A stretch of DNA of 64,000 nt, from contig OZ251980.1 in NCBI GenBank assembly GCA_965246745.1, positions 1,612,001-1,676,000 on the forward strand. The letters are read 5' to 3'. The position numbers were made by a program, and so were the translations under genes. The stretch comes from JANXMY01 sp965246745. Its GTDB lineage: Bacteria > Armatimonadota > Armatimonadia > Armatimonadales > Capsulimonadaceae. This document shows positions 15,167 to 24,091 of this stretch, piece by piece. The notes beneath the pieces were generated by a model. It worked only from the letters and a program-made list of their open reading frames with translations. It was not told the origin of the DNA and searched no databases. Numbering within the stretch: the stretch's first letter is position 1; each line of letters begins with the position of its first letter.

Positions 15167-16243
15167 GGCGTTGTTGCATAAATCAAATGGCATAACTTTG
15201 TGGCATTCCTAGTGCTGTCATTTTGTTCATCGCGTCGAGCCGCAGTAATGTTTCTGCGTTCTGGGCGGCTTCGCTTCTGGCCCGAAGCGTGTTGCCGAAC
15301 AGCGTCTTCAATCGAAACATCGCGGTTTCCACCAAACTGCGCCGATGGTAGCCGCTCTCGCGCTTCCACTTGGCACGGCCCACCCGGCGAATGCGCCGCA
15401 GGTTCTCGTCGCGGGCCAGACGCTCCTCCTTGCGGTTGCCGTGCTGCCAAATCCTGGCGCCACGGCGCGGCGGAATGGCGGCATTGGCCCCGCGCCCCGC
15501 AATCGCAGCGTAGCAGGTGCGCCGGTCGTAGCCGCCGTCGGCAGACACTTGGCATACCGCCTGTGGTATTTGGTCAAGCAATTTCGGTAACATTTCACCG
15601 TCGCTGATGCTGTTGGTCGTCGTGGCCGCCGCACGGATCATGCCTGTCTTCTGGTCCATGGCCAGATGCACCTTGCGCCAGGTGCGCCGTTTGGAAGTGC
15701 CGTGCTGACGCACCTTCCACTCGCCGTCGCCGAAGACTTTGAGGCCCGTGCCGTCCACGACCAGGTGAAGCGGCTCCGATGGGGCAGGCGGCGAAAGCGT
15801 CACCGTCATCGTCTTGCGCCTGCGGCAAAGGGTGCTGTAATTTGGAACAGGCACGTCTGCTCCCGCAAGGGCCACCAGTGAAGCCAGCAGCCCTTCAATG
15901 GCTCGCAGCGGCAGATGATAGACAGCGCCCAGCCTCAAAGCACAAGCAATGGCCTGGTTGCTGTAGACTTTGGGCTTGCCGCGCTTGTTTGGGCGCTCCC
16001 GACAGCGCCAGTTCTGCAAAGTCGCTTCGTCGAGCCAGAGGCAAAGGCTTCCCCTTTGCACGAGGGCTGTGTTATAATCAGGCCAGTTGCGGATGCGGTA
16101 CTTGTGCTTCTTTTTGAGGCACTTGGGACGCTTCTTCGGCTTTGGCGAGCCGTTGGAGTGTGGGGTATTTTTGTGGTTCACACTCCAAGAACACCACCTC
16201 CGCCGCATCTGCAACTACCGAAAACGATTTATGCAACAACGCC
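15167..16243 (-). mobile_element. IS5 family (IS903-type) insertion sequence, 1077 bp, intact
   Basis: Perfect 18-bp terminal inverted repeats GGCGTTGTTGCATAAATC (15167-15184 and the reverse complement at 16226-16243) bound one transposase gene. They resemble the IS903 ends (GGCTTTGTTGAATAAATC, from memory). Identical 9-bp target duplications flank the element, so it is a single, recent, complete insertion. It sits about 100 nt upstream of the first gene of the secreted-paralogue array and therefore splits that cluster from its original upstream region. Confidence 0.93.
15183..16214 (-). CDS. IS5 family DDE transposase
   Basis: The 343-residue transposase contains KYRIRNWPDYNTALVQRGSL, typical of the IS903 branch. 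The DDE residues can be seen: first Asp in VVDGTGLKVFG, second Asp in VSADGGYDRR, and Glu in the Y(2)R(3)E(6)K-like stretch YHRRSLVETAMFRLK. No frameshift or stop is present, so it is likely active. The N-terminal 35 residues before KYRIRNW are longer than usual in the family, and the start at 16214 may be too far upstream. The stop codon lies inside the left terminal repeat. Confidence 0.93.
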   Translation of the reverse strand: MQMRRRWCSWSVNHKNTPHSNGSPKPKKRPKCLKKKHKYRIRNWPDYNTALVQRGSLCLWLDEATLQNWRCRERPNKRGKPKVYSNQAIACALRLGAVYHLPLRAIEGLLASLVALAGADVPVPNYSTLCRRRKTMTVTLSPPAPSEPLHLVVDGTGLKVFGDGEWKVRQHGTSKRRTWRKVHLAMDQKTGMIRAAATTTNSISDGEMLPKLLDQIPQAVCQVSADGGYDRRTCYAAIAGRGANAAIPPRRGARIWQHGNRKEERLARDENLRRIRRVGRAKWKRESGYHRRSLVETAMFRLKTLFGNTLRARSEAAQNAETLLRLDAMNKMTALGMPQSYAI

Positions 16244-16252
16244 GCCCAGGAT
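16244..16252 (+). repeat. Right 9-bp target-site duplication of the IS
   Basis: GCCCAGGAT immediately follows the right terminal inverted repeat and is identical to 15158-15166. Confidence 0.9.
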
Positions 16253-16344
16253 TACATTGCCGGGCCAAGCCGATGCCGCACAGCCGCGAACTGAAACTAA
16301 CCCGAGCTGAAACAATCTTGAATACAGACGCGAGGAAAGCAGCA

Positions 16345-18024
16345 ATGACACGCTTAAACATCACTTTGCCGATTTTAACTGCCGCCGCGCTTGTTGTCCC
16401 CCTGCCCGCCCCGGCGCAGTCCGCGCCGGGCTGGAAAACGGAAGTCGCCGGCAAAAATGTGGTGCTGACCCCGACGGACCTAGCCGCCGGAGAAGAATGC
16501 CGGATCACGATCTACGCCCGCGAGCCGCTGAACGGGGCGCTGATTACGGACTATTTGGACACTTTCGCCGACCGCACCGTCGCGGCATTGGGTGGACGGA
16601 TGCAGGGCAAACAGCCGCCGGCGCAAGCGCATGACCGCAGCAATGCCGGGACTTCCCGGCAGTTTACGACAGTGTCGGGGCGGCTGATGTCGGCGGTCTT
16701 TTTTACGATCTCCCCGGACCACGACAACGCGCGAGCGATCAGCTTTGTCTGCACCGCCGACCCGGCAGTGATGGGACGCTACCAACCGCAGATGCTGGCC
16801 GTGAACAAAGAAATGCTGAAGCAGGAATACGACGCCGCCGTGAAGTCCGGGCGCGGCGTCGTGACCGAAACCCTGCCCGAGACGCCGCCGGACCTGACCC
16901 CCGGCGGGCCGATTATGCCGGGGATTTACGCCGGGAATATCGTTCAAGCGTCCGATCACTCGATTTATGCCCGCATTCGCTTGTATTTGTACGCCGACGG
17001 CGAGTTTCGGCTGTGCCGGGCCGACGGCACGGAAGTCAGCCTCGGCACCGGAGACAGTGGCTATGATCCGATCACGGGCAGGCTGCACATCAAGACTTAT
17101 TTCAAAATGCAGAACTTTCGGGACGGCGGGGCGTACTGCCTGTACGGGCGCGGCGTAGACGGCAAGCCGCTTTTGATGGCCCGCGAAACGCAGACATTCG
17201 GCGAGTGGACCACCGTGCTGCACTACGCCGGCCCGCCCGACCGGCCTTCGCCCAAGCAGCAGGAAGCCAAAAAAGCGGCGGATGACGCCGAAGCGAAGCG
17301 CTATAAATTTGTGACCGCGCCCGGCAAAGGGGTCCCGAACAGCCAGATCGCCGCCGTGCTGTTCCACACCGACATGGTCATGATCGGCAGCAACTTTTCC
17401 GCGTTCCCCAAAACGTATTTGGCGCTCAAAGACGGCACAATCCATGACGGCCTTGAAGTCCCGGCGGATACGCTTGACGTTTCGCTGTCCCGGCGCGGGG
17501 AACCCGAAAAATGGGGCCGGTGGCGGCGGCAGGGCGAAGACTACTACGCGGCCTGGCCGGACAAGCCGGGCCAGTACCAGAACCTGAACGCCTACGCGAT
17601 CACGCCGGCGAGGCCCGGCGAGAAGCTGACAGGCTCCTACCTCAAAGGCATCAGCGGCGGCGACATCGCCACCGGCGGCTGGGAGATATTTTGGGGCGTG
17701 GTGTTCCGGCCCGACGGCCATTTTCTCAAAAGCCACAGCTCCAGCGAAAGCACCGGGTATCTCGCCCTGCAAAACAGCGGGGTCGTCAGCGGCGGCGACT
17801 CCGACGACAACGGCTCCAGCACGTACTCGATCAGCCCGCAGGTCACGGCCACGTCGCAGACCAAGCGCAAGAGTCCGGCCCGGTCGGGGACGTATTCCCT
17901 GAGCGGCTACACGATGACCCTGCATTATGACGACGGACGGATCGAGCGCGAGCCGTTTTATTTCCTGTCTCCGAAGCATGACTTTATCTGCTTTGAAGGC
18001 GGAACGATGACCCTGCAAAAGTAA
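16345..18024 (+). CDS. Secreted paralogue A (long form) of an unrecognised family
   Basis: First of six tandem paralogues. The 559-residue product starts with a signal peptide (MTRLNITLPILTAAALVVPL, cleavage after AQS or nearby). Three blocks follow. Domain 1 (about 25-170) carries GWKTEVAGK and LTPTDLAAGEE. Domain 2 (about 185-320) starts GGPIMPGIYAGN and has a LYLYADGEF strand. Domain 3 (about 325-559) contains LSRRGEPEKWGRWRRQG, a FRPDGHF strand and a C-terminal GTYSLSGYTMTLHYDDGR hairpin. It is beta-rich and lipocalin-like in feel, but no family is recognised. It is the most divergent copy in the Ser/Gly-rich region. GAGGAAAG precedes the ATG; a longer frame running back into the IS was rejected. 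Confidence 0.8.
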   Translation: MTRLNITLPILTAAALVVPLPAPAQSAPGWKTEVAGKNVVLTPTDLAAGEECRITIYAREPLNGALITDYLDTFADRTVAALGGRMQGKQPPAQAHDRSNAGTSRQFTTVSGRLMSAVFFTISPDHDNARAISFVCTADPAVMGRYQPQMLAVNKEMLKQEYDAAVKSGRGVVTETLPETPPDLTPGGPIMPGIYAGNIVQASDHSIYARIRLYLYADGEFRLCRADGTEVSLGTGDSGYDPITGRLHIKTYFKMQNFRDGGAYCLYGRGVDGKPLLMARETQTFGEWTTVLHYAGPPDRPSPKQQEAKKAADDAEAKRYKFVTAPGKGVPNSQIAAVLFHTDMVMIGSNFSAFPKTYLALKDGTIHDGLEVPADTLDVSLSRRGEPEKWGRWRRQGEDYYAAWPDKPGQYQNLNAYAITPARPGEKLTGSYLKGISGGDIATGGWEIFWGVVFRPDGHFLKSHSSSESTGYLALQNSGVVSGGDSDDNGSSTYSISPQVTATSQTKRKSPARSGTYSLSGYTMTLHYDDGRIEREPFYFLSPKHDFICFEGGTMTLQK

Positions 18025-18035
18025 CAGGTAAAAGT

Positions 18036-18087
18036 GATATAATGGAAGCGGAAATGAGGTGCATGGGAGTAAGCTCCTATGCTTTTT
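18036..18087 (+). terminator. Terminator/leader hairpin between paralogues A and B
   Basis: A 9-bp stem with one G-T wobble (18061-18069 with 18074-18082) and TAAG loop is followed by TTTTT (18083-18087). A TATAAT box at 18036-18041 lies just before it. The arrangement is either a simple terminator for A, or a promoter followed by an attenuator controlling B to F. Confidence 0.6.
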
Positions 18088-18129
18088 AGTCTTATGCTCG
18101 CTCCGACACGATCAAGAAACCGGCAAGCC

Positions 18130-19812
18130 ATGAAAAGTCTACTCGTCGCCACTCTCGCCGCCGCGCTTTTGACTCTTGCCCTGCCGCACCCCGCCCCGGC
18201 GCAGGTCCCGACGGGGTGGACGACGCAGACGGCCGGAACGCAGACGATCTACACGCCTCCCGACCTCAAGCCCGGCGAGTTCTACCGCATCGTTTTAATT
18301 TCCCCCTGCCCCCTCGGCGGCCGATCCGTCGCCGACTTCCTCGCGGCCTTTACAGCCAAAGAAGCCGCCGCGCTCGGTACGCCCACCGGCGCCGCTCAGT
18401 CCATTGCTTCCGCCGATCCGCACGGCGCGGGGGTGTCCATTTTTTTTCGCTCAAAATCCGGGCAGATGCTGGCTGCGATCAACTCGGCTTCCTCGCTGGA
18501 CGGCAAAACAGTCTCGGTGATGAGCATTCTGTCCTCGCAAAATCTCGCCGTGCTGAAGCGCTATCAGTCCCAAACCGCGCCGGTCTTTCAGGGGCTGCTG
18601 GACCGGGAGAAGACCGCCTTCCAGGCCGCCGCGCCCGCGCCGAGCATGCCCGGTGCGCCGGCCGGGCTGAAACCCGGCGGGCCGATTGTGCCGGGCATCT
18701 ACGAAGGCGACGCCGTGTACAAATCGGACGAAACTTTCACGCCCCGGCACTTCAAGCTGTATCTGTATGCGACCGGCGAGCTGCGCTTGTTCCGGGCGAA
18801 CGGCGACCAGATTGAAGCAGGCGGCGATGACTACCATTATGACCCGGCAAGCGGCAAAATCGGGGTCAGCGAGCAGTACGGCCTGAACAATTACGACGAT
18901 CCGGCACGCGGCTTCTGCGTGTACGGGCATGACCCGGCGGGCAAGCCGCTGGTGTACGCCGAGCGGAACTATCCCGACGGTGACCGCCGGACGACGACCC
19001 TGCGCTACGCCGGGCCGCCCGACATGCTCTCGTCCAAGCAGAAGCAGGCCGCCAAAGACGCTGCCGACGCCGAAGCCCGGCGGTATAAATATGTCACGGC
19101 CCCCGGCAGGGGAATACAGCCGTCGCAGATTGCGGGAATTTATCACCATTTCCAGGTCCCGATTTATGGACTTTCCCGGCCTGACTTTGTCAATTATTTA
19201 CTGCTCAAAGACGGCACGGTGCATGAAGACCTGCCGGTTGCGCCGGACGAAATGGACGCGGCGCTGTCCCGGCGCAAAGAGCCGAAGCAGTGGGGCCGGT
19301 GGCGGCGGCAGGGCAAAAACATCGAAATGGCCTGGCCGGATGACCTCGCCCACTTTGAAGCCGTCACGGGAAACTTTGTGACCCCCGCCAAGCCCGGCGA
19401 GCGCATCTCCGGCCGCTACGGCGGGGCGTCGTCGGGCGGCTCGCCCGTCACCGGCGGCTACTACGAGTTTTACGGCGTCGCGTTCACCCCCGACGGCCGG
19501 TTTTCTCAGGACCGCAGCGGCGGCACGAGCAGCGGCAGCCTGGGGCAGACTTTGAACGGCTTCAGCGTGGAAACGACCAGCAGCAACGGCGAGTCCGTAA
19601 CGACGCTTTCGTCGCCCGGCGCGGTCGGCTATGCGAAAACCAAGAAGCACGGAAGCAGTGACCGGAAAGGAACGTACTCGGTGAGCGGGTACACTCTCAC
19701 CCTGCATTACGACAACGGCAAAATCAAGCGGATGCCGTTTTATTTTCTGTCGCCTGAGCGCTACTTTATCTTCTTCGAGGGCGACCTGCTGAAGTCCGAC
19801 GCCTACAAATAG
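18130..19812 (+). CDS. Secreted paralogue B (long form)
   Basis: 560 residues with signal peptide MKSLLVATLAAALLTLALP and predicted cleavage after APAQ. The N-terminal block is of the second type in the array (GWTTQTAGTQTIYTPPDLKP), shared with copy D and distinct from A, C, E and F. Domain 2 starts GGPIVPGIYEGD. Domain 3 has LSRRKEPKQWGRWRRQGK, FTPDGRF, SSGSLGQTLNGFSV and the C-terminal GTYSVSGYTLTLHYDNGK. The ATG at 18130 was chosen to expose the signal peptide; the frame extends to 18079 across the terminator hairpin. Genes B to F are separated by only 7-12 nt and are probably one operon. Confidence 0.8.
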   Translation: MKSLLVATLAAALLTLALPHPAPAQVPTGWTTQTAGTQTIYTPPDLKPGEFYRIVLISPCPLGGRSVADFLAAFTAKEAAALGTPTGAAQSIASADPHGAGVSIFFRSKSGQMLAAINSASSLDGKTVSVMSILSSQNLAVLKRYQSQTAPVFQGLLDREKTAFQAAAPAPSMPGAPAGLKPGGPIVPGIYEGDAVYKSDETFTPRHFKLYLYATGELRLFRANGDQIEAGGDDYHYDPASGKIGVSEQYGLNNYDDPARGFCVYGHDPAGKPLVYAERNYPDGDRRTTTLRYAGPPDMLSSKQKQAAKDAADAEARRYKYVTAPGRGIQPSQIAGIYHHFQVPIYGLSRPDFVNYLLLKDGTVHEDLPVAPDEMDAALSRRKEPKQWGRWRRQGKNIEMAWPDDLAHFEAVTGNFVTPAKPGERISGRYGGASSGGSPVTGGYYEFYGVAFTPDGRFSQDRSGGTSSGSLGQTLNGFSVETTSSNGESVTTLSSPGAVGYAKTKKHGSSDRKGTYSVSGYTLTLHYDNGKIKRMPFYFLSPERYFIFFEGDLLKSDAYK

Positions 19813-19824
19813 AAAGGCCCGACC

Positions 19825-21087
19825 ATGCTGCGTAACCTCCTGGCCCTCGCCGCCCTGCTGCTGATGCCTCTTGCCCTGCCCGGCACGGCCCACGCGCAGG
19901 CGAAATGGCATACCGAAGTCGCCGGCAAAGCGGTGATTATGACGCCGCCGGACCTCGCCGCCGGGGAGTTCTGCCAAGTCTTCGTTTACCCGCGCACGAC
20001 CCTTGCCGGCGCGGCCCTCGGCAGCTATGTCGCGAAGTTTGCCGACAAAAACATCGCCGGGCTGGGCCGCCCCGTTCCCAACCCGACCGCCGACAAGGAC
20101 AGCGCAGAGATGATGGCGACTACGACGCGCCAGTTTGTGACCCCGCAGGGGCAGTCGTATCTCGCGTGTTTCGTCGCCGACACCGTGGACGGGGAGAACG
20201 TGCGGGTCATCAGCCTGGTCTGCACTGCCGATGCGGCCTTGTTCGAGCGCTACCAGCCCCAAATGCTGGCGGTCATCGGGGAGATGATCCGCCAGGACAA
20301 AGCCGCGCTCCGCGCCGCCGACCTGCCGGCAGAAACAAACAAGTCAGAAAAAGCGGCCAAGCAGGAACCGCGCTACCCGTACACCGTGCCGCCCGGCAAA
20401 GGAGTGCCGAACTCCAAAATCGCGGCGGTGGTGTATCAAGGCGGCATGCTGATGAACGGCTTTATCTACGGCACCAATGAATACCTGCTGCTGACCGACG
20501 GGACCGTCCATGAAGGGCTGCCCGTGCCGCCCGACGAGCTGGACGCGGCGCGGTCGCGGCAGGGCGAGCCGAAAAAGTGGGGCCGCTGGCGCAAAGCAGG
20601 CAGCGATTATCTGCTGGCCTGGCCCGACAAGCCGAACGCTTATGAGAAGCCGAACATGAGCTGGGCCGTCCTTCCCGCCAAGCCCGGCGAGCGGATGAAC
20701 ACACGGTATCAGGGCGCGGCTTCCGGCGGCTCGGTCATCACCGGCGGCTATTACAGCATTTGGGGGGTCAAGTTCACTCCCGACGGCCGGTTCACCAAAG
20801 ATCTGTCCGGCGGCTCCAGCGCCGGCGGCCTCGGCTCCGATGTCAGCGTCAGCACCACCTACGACGAAAACGGCTCCACGGCCTCGTTCAGCGCCCCCGG
20901 CGCGGTCGGCTTGTCGCATTCCAAATCGAAAGGCAGTGCAAAAGCCGGAACTTACTCGGTGAGCGGCTACACGCTGACCCTGCGCTACGACGACGGCCGG
21001 GTCGTCCGCCTGCCGTTCTTTTTCGGCGGCAAAGAGCATGACTGCATTTTCTTCGAAGGCACATTGATCTTTGAGCCAAAGGACTGA
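19825..21087 (+). CDS. Secreted paralogue C (short form, lacks the middle domain)
   Basis: 420 residues with a signal peptide (MLRNLLALAALLLMPLALPG, cleavage after AHAQ). Domain 1 (KWHTEVAGKAVIMTPPDLAAGEFC) is joined by a charged linker (ETNKSEKAAKQEPRYPY) directly to domain 3 (VPPGKGVPNSKIAAVVY onward). The roughly 140-residue PGIY domain of the long copies is absent. Domain 3 retains RQGEPKKWGRWRKAG, FTPDGRF, GGLGSDVSVSTTYDENGST and GTYSVSGYTLTLRYDDGR. An AAAGG Shine-Dalgarno lies between the B stop and this ATG. Confidence 0.8.
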   Translation: MLRNLLALAALLLMPLALPGTAHAQAKWHTEVAGKAVIMTPPDLAAGEFCQVFVYPRTTLAGAALGSYVAKFADKNIAGLGRPVPNPTADKDSAEMMATTTRQFVTPQGQSYLACFVADTVDGENVRVISLVCTADAALFERYQPQMLAVIGEMIRQDKAALRAADLPAETNKSEKAAKQEPRYPYTVPPGKGVPNSKIAAVVYQGGMLMNGFIYGTNEYLLLTDGTVHEGLPVPPDELDAARSRQGEPKKWGRWRKAGSDYLLAWPDKPNAYEKPNMSWAVLPAKPGERMNTRYQGAASGGSVITGGYYSIWGVKFTPDGRFTKDLSGGSSAGGLGSDVSVSTTYDENGSTASFSAPGAVGLSHSKSKGSAKAGTYSVSGYTLTLRYDDGRVVRLPFFFGGKEHDCIFFEGTLIFEPKD

Positions 21088-21096
21088 GGAACGCCG

Positions 21097-22800
21097 ATGA
21101 ACATACCTCTCTCACGCTGCTTCGCGGCTCTTGCCGCCGCTGCCCTGCTGCCGATGTTCTTCCTGCCGCCGACGGCCCGCGCCCAAGCGCCGGCGGGGTG
21201 GACAGCGCAGACGGCCGGGACTCAAACAATCTATACGCCGCCCGATCTCAAGCCCGGCGAGCTGTACCGGGTCATCGTCTTTCCCCGGATGGCGATGAAA
21301 GGCGCGGTCATCACGGACTTTTTAGACGCCTTCAGCGCTAAAGAGACCGCCGCGCTCGGCACGGCGGCGGACCAGGAGCGCTCGACGGCACGCTCCCACA
21401 ACTTCGCGACTCTGGTGCGGGTCTTTGCTTCCAAAGGCGGCGAGACGCGCCTCCTTCAGAACTCGGCGATTTCTGTGGACAGGGAAAATGTCCGGGTCGT
21501 CAGCATCGTCGCGTCGCAGGACCTCGCGGCGTTTAAGCGGCACACGCCGGAATACAAGGCGCTGCTGATGACGCTGATAGATCGGGAAAAAGCCGACGCC
21601 CTGGCCTCCGGGCGGGGCCTCAGCGTCGAGAAGACTGCCGACGCGCCCGGCGGTATGATCCCCGGCGGGCCGATTGAGCCGGGCATCTATGCCGGCAATG
21701 GCGTTTACAGCGACGACGGCAAGATCGGCAATCGCTACCGGGTCTATTTGTATGCGTCGGGCGAATATCTCATCTGCGACGAAAAAGGCGAAGAGTACGA
21801 GTTTGGGCACGGCGAGTATGGCTATGACCCGATCACCGGCAAGCTGCAAATGGGGATTACGTTCACATTCAACAACAATCCCACCGACCCCGAAGATGAG
21901 TTCTGCCTGTATGGGAAGGACGCCGGCGGCAAGCCGTACATCTATGCCCGCAGCAACCGGGGCTACGGCTACCTTACCGTGATCCTGAACTATGCCGGGC
22001 CGACCGACAAGCCGTCGCACAAACAGCAGGAAGCCGCCAAAGCCGCCGCCGACGCCGAAGCGCGGCGGTACAAATATGTCACCGCGCCGGGCAAAGGCAT
22101 CCCAATGGCGCAGATCGCCGGGGTCTTTCATCACTACGATGTCCAGACGACGGCTTTCAGCGGCATGACGGTTCAGGACGAAAGCTACTTGCTGCTCAAA
22201 GACGGCACGGTTCACGACGGCCTGCCCGTGTCGCCCGATGAGATGGACGCGGCGCTGTCGCGCCGCCGGGAACCCGAAAAATGGGGCCGCTGGCGGCGGG
22301 ACGGCACAAAAATTCTGGCGTCCTGGCCCGACCGGCCCAATCACTTTGAAGCCCTTATCGGAAACATGGCGGTGGCCGGGACACCGGGCGAGCGGCTTTC
22401 GGGCCGCTACGGCGCAGGGTCCACCAGCGGGTCATCGCTGCTGGGAGGCTCCTACCGTTTGTGGGGTGTGACGTTTACCCGCGATGGCCGCTTTCTCAAA
22501 GACAGCCGGGGCGGGGCGAGCAGCGGGTCGCTCGGCGAGACGATGAACGATTTCAGCGTCAACTCGACTTACGATGACGATGGCTCGGTGACCTCGTTTT
22601 CGTCGCCCGGCGCGGTCGGCTACGCGAAAAACAAAAAGCGCGGGAGCAGCCGGGCGGGGACGTACACGATTAACGGCTACACGCTGACCCTACACTACGA
22701 CAGCGGCAAAACGGCCCGGCTGCCGTTCTTTTTCGACTCGGCGCAGAAGACTCAGCTGTATTTCGACGGCGACACGCTGGGCAAAGACGATGAAAAGTAA
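21097..22800 (+). CDS. Secreted paralogue D (long form)
   Basis: 567 residues with signal peptide MNIPLSRCFAALAAAALLPM and cleavage after ARAQ. Domain 1 is the QTAGTQTIYTPPDLKPGE type shared with B. Domain 2 (GGPIEPGIYAGNGVY, YRVYLYASGEY) and domain 3 (LSRRREPEKWGRWRRDG, WGVTFTRDGRF, NDFSVNSTYDDDGSVTSF) are complete. A 119-bp tract at 22543-22661 differs by a single base from 25517-25635 in paralogue F, pointing to recent gene conversion or unequal crossing over. The C-terminus (LPFFFDSAQKTQLYF) is specific to this copy. Confidence 0.8.
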   Translation: MNIPLSRCFAALAAAALLPMFFLPPTARAQAPAGWTAQTAGTQTIYTPPDLKPGELYRVIVFPRMAMKGAVITDFLDAFSAKETAALGTAADQERSTARSHNFATLVRVFASKGGETRLLQNSAISVDRENVRVVSIVASQDLAAFKRHTPEYKALLMTLIDREKADALASGRGLSVEKTADAPGGMIPGGPIEPGIYAGNGVYSDDGKIGNRYRVYLYASGEYLICDEKGEEYEFGHGEYGYDPITGKLQMGITFTFNNNPTDPEDEFCLYGKDAGGKPYIYARSNRGYGYLTVILNYAGPTDKPSHKQQEAAKAAADAEARRYKYVTAPGKGIPMAQIAGVFHHYDVQTTAFSGMTVQDESYLLLKDGTVHDGLPVSPDEMDAALSRRREPEKWGRWRRDGTKILASWPDRPNHFEALIGNMAVAGTPGERLSGRYGAGSTSGSSLLGGSYRLWGVTFTRDGRFLKDSRGGASSGSLGETMNDFSVNSTYDDDGSVTSFSSPGAVGYAKNKKRGSSRAGTYTINGYTLTLHYDSGKTARLPFFFDSAQKTQLYFDGDTLGKDDEK

Positions 22801-22807
22801 GGCCGCC

Positions 22808-24079
22808 ATGCAAAACCGATACTCTCTCGCCCTCTACTCCCTCGCCTTCTACCCTTTCGCCTGCATGCTTTGGCTCGTGCTCGCCCTGCCGGCACACGCG
22901 CAAGCCGGCTGGAAAACCGAAGTCGCCGGCAAAAGCGTTGTGCTGACCCCGCCGGACCTTGCGGCCGGAGAGTTTTATCAGATCACGATTACTCCGCGCG
23001 TGCCCATGCAGGGCGCGAAAATCACAACCTGCTCGGACCGGTTTGCAGACCGCTGGATGACCACGCTTGGCAGTTTGGCGGCTGCTGCGGAGCCGGCGAA
23101 GGCCGACAGCCCGGCAGTCGCGGTCGCCCACCGCATTTATATCGCTCCGCACGGAGAAGTACGCGGTGCGGTTTTTGTTGCACTTTCGGTGAACGGGAAA
23201 GACGTCCGGGTGATTGTAATGGCCGGGTCTGGGAGCGGCACGGCGGTCGCGCGTCATCAATCTCAAGCGAATGCGCTTGTGGAGGAAATGAGGCGGCAGG
23301 ATCAAGCCGGAAAAGCGACCGCTGCTGCGAAAACCAGCACTCCGGCGGTCCCGTATCCTTACCGGGCATCGCCCGGCAAAGGAGTTCAAACAGAGCAGAT
23401 TGCGGGCATCCTACATCATTTTGATCTTCGGCTGTACAGCGGAGGGGCGCTGAACGAGTCTTATTTGCTTTTGAGAGACGGCGCTGTTTACAAGGGGTTG
23501 CTGGTGCCGCCGGATGAGTTCAACGCCCCGCTGTCCCGCCGCCGCGAACCTGAAAAATGGGGACACTGGAAGCGTCAAGGCGCGGCGATGTTAGCCGCAT
23601 GGCCGAGGCAGCCGGACCGGTACACCGCCCTTCAAGGCGTGATGGCGATCCCCGGCAAGCCCGGCGAGCGGATGAACCGGCACTTCGCGATGGGCGAAAG
23701 CAGCGGCGCTGCCGGTCTCGGCGGCTATTACCAGGTTTGGGGCGTTCGGTTTACACCCGACGGGCGGTTCCAAAAAGACGGCGGCGGCGGATCGTCCTCC
23801 GGCAGTCTGGGGCAGGTGCTGAACGGTTTCAGCGTCAACACCCAATACGACCACACAGGCTCTTCGGCTTCGGTCAGCTCGCCCGGCTCAGCCGGGTATT
23901 CAGCAAGCAGACGCAGAAACGGCAGCGCCCAGTCGGGAACTTATACGGTCAGCCCTTATGCTTTGACTCTCCACTACGACAATGGGGTTGTCGAGCGCCG
24001 CCCCTTCTTCTTTTTATCCGACACGCGCGATGTTATTTTGTTCGAGGGCGACACACTCGGCCCCGATGCCGGTTCGTAG
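22808..24079 (+). CDS. Secreted paralogue E (short form)
   Basis: 423 residues. The N-terminus has a long hydrophobic stretch (YPFACMLWLVLALPAHAQ) ending in a signal-peptidase-like AHAQ site. Domain 1 (GWKTEVAGKSVVLTPPDLAA) is linked through KTSTPAVPYPYRASPGKGVQ to domain 3, so the middle PGIY domain is missing, as in C. Domain 3 has LSRRREPEKWGHWKRQG, FTPDGRF, SSGSLGQVLNGFSVNTQYD and GTYTVSPYALTLHYDNG. The ATG at 22808 is 7 nt after the D stop. An alternative ATG at 22790 overlaps D, and neither has a strong Shine-Dalgarno. Confidence 0.78.
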   Translation: MQNRYSLALYSLAFYPFACMLWLVLALPAHAQAGWKTEVAGKSVVLTPPDLAAGEFYQITITPRVPMQGAKITTCSDRFADRWMTTLGSLAAAAEPAKADSPAVAVAHRIYIAPHGEVRGAVFVALSVNGKDVRVIVMAGSGSGTAVARHQSQANALVEEMRRQDQAGKATAAAKTSTPAVPYPYRASPGKGVQTEQIAGILHHFDLRLYSGGALNESYLLLRDGAVYKGLLVPPDEFNAPLSRRREPEKWGHWKRQGAAMLAAWPRQPDRYTALQGVMAIPGKPGERMNRHFAMGESSGAAGLGGYYQVWGVRFTPDGRFQKDGGGGSSSGSLGQVLNGFSVNTQYDHTGSSASVSSPGSAGYSASRRRNGSAQSGTYTVSPYALTLHYDNGVVERRPFFFLSDTRDVILFEGDTLGPDAGS

Positions 24080-24091
24080 AAGGGGCAGCTC

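Noticed and set aside
16070..16085. TATAAT inside the IS as an outward promoter for paralogue A
   Set aside because: No -35 at proper spacing was found, and it lies well inside the transposase gene, more than 250 nt from gene A.
16087..16344. N-terminal extension of paralogue A into the insertion sequence
   Set aside because: The extension is IS sequence. The ATG at 16345 has a Shine-Dalgarno and a signal peptide.
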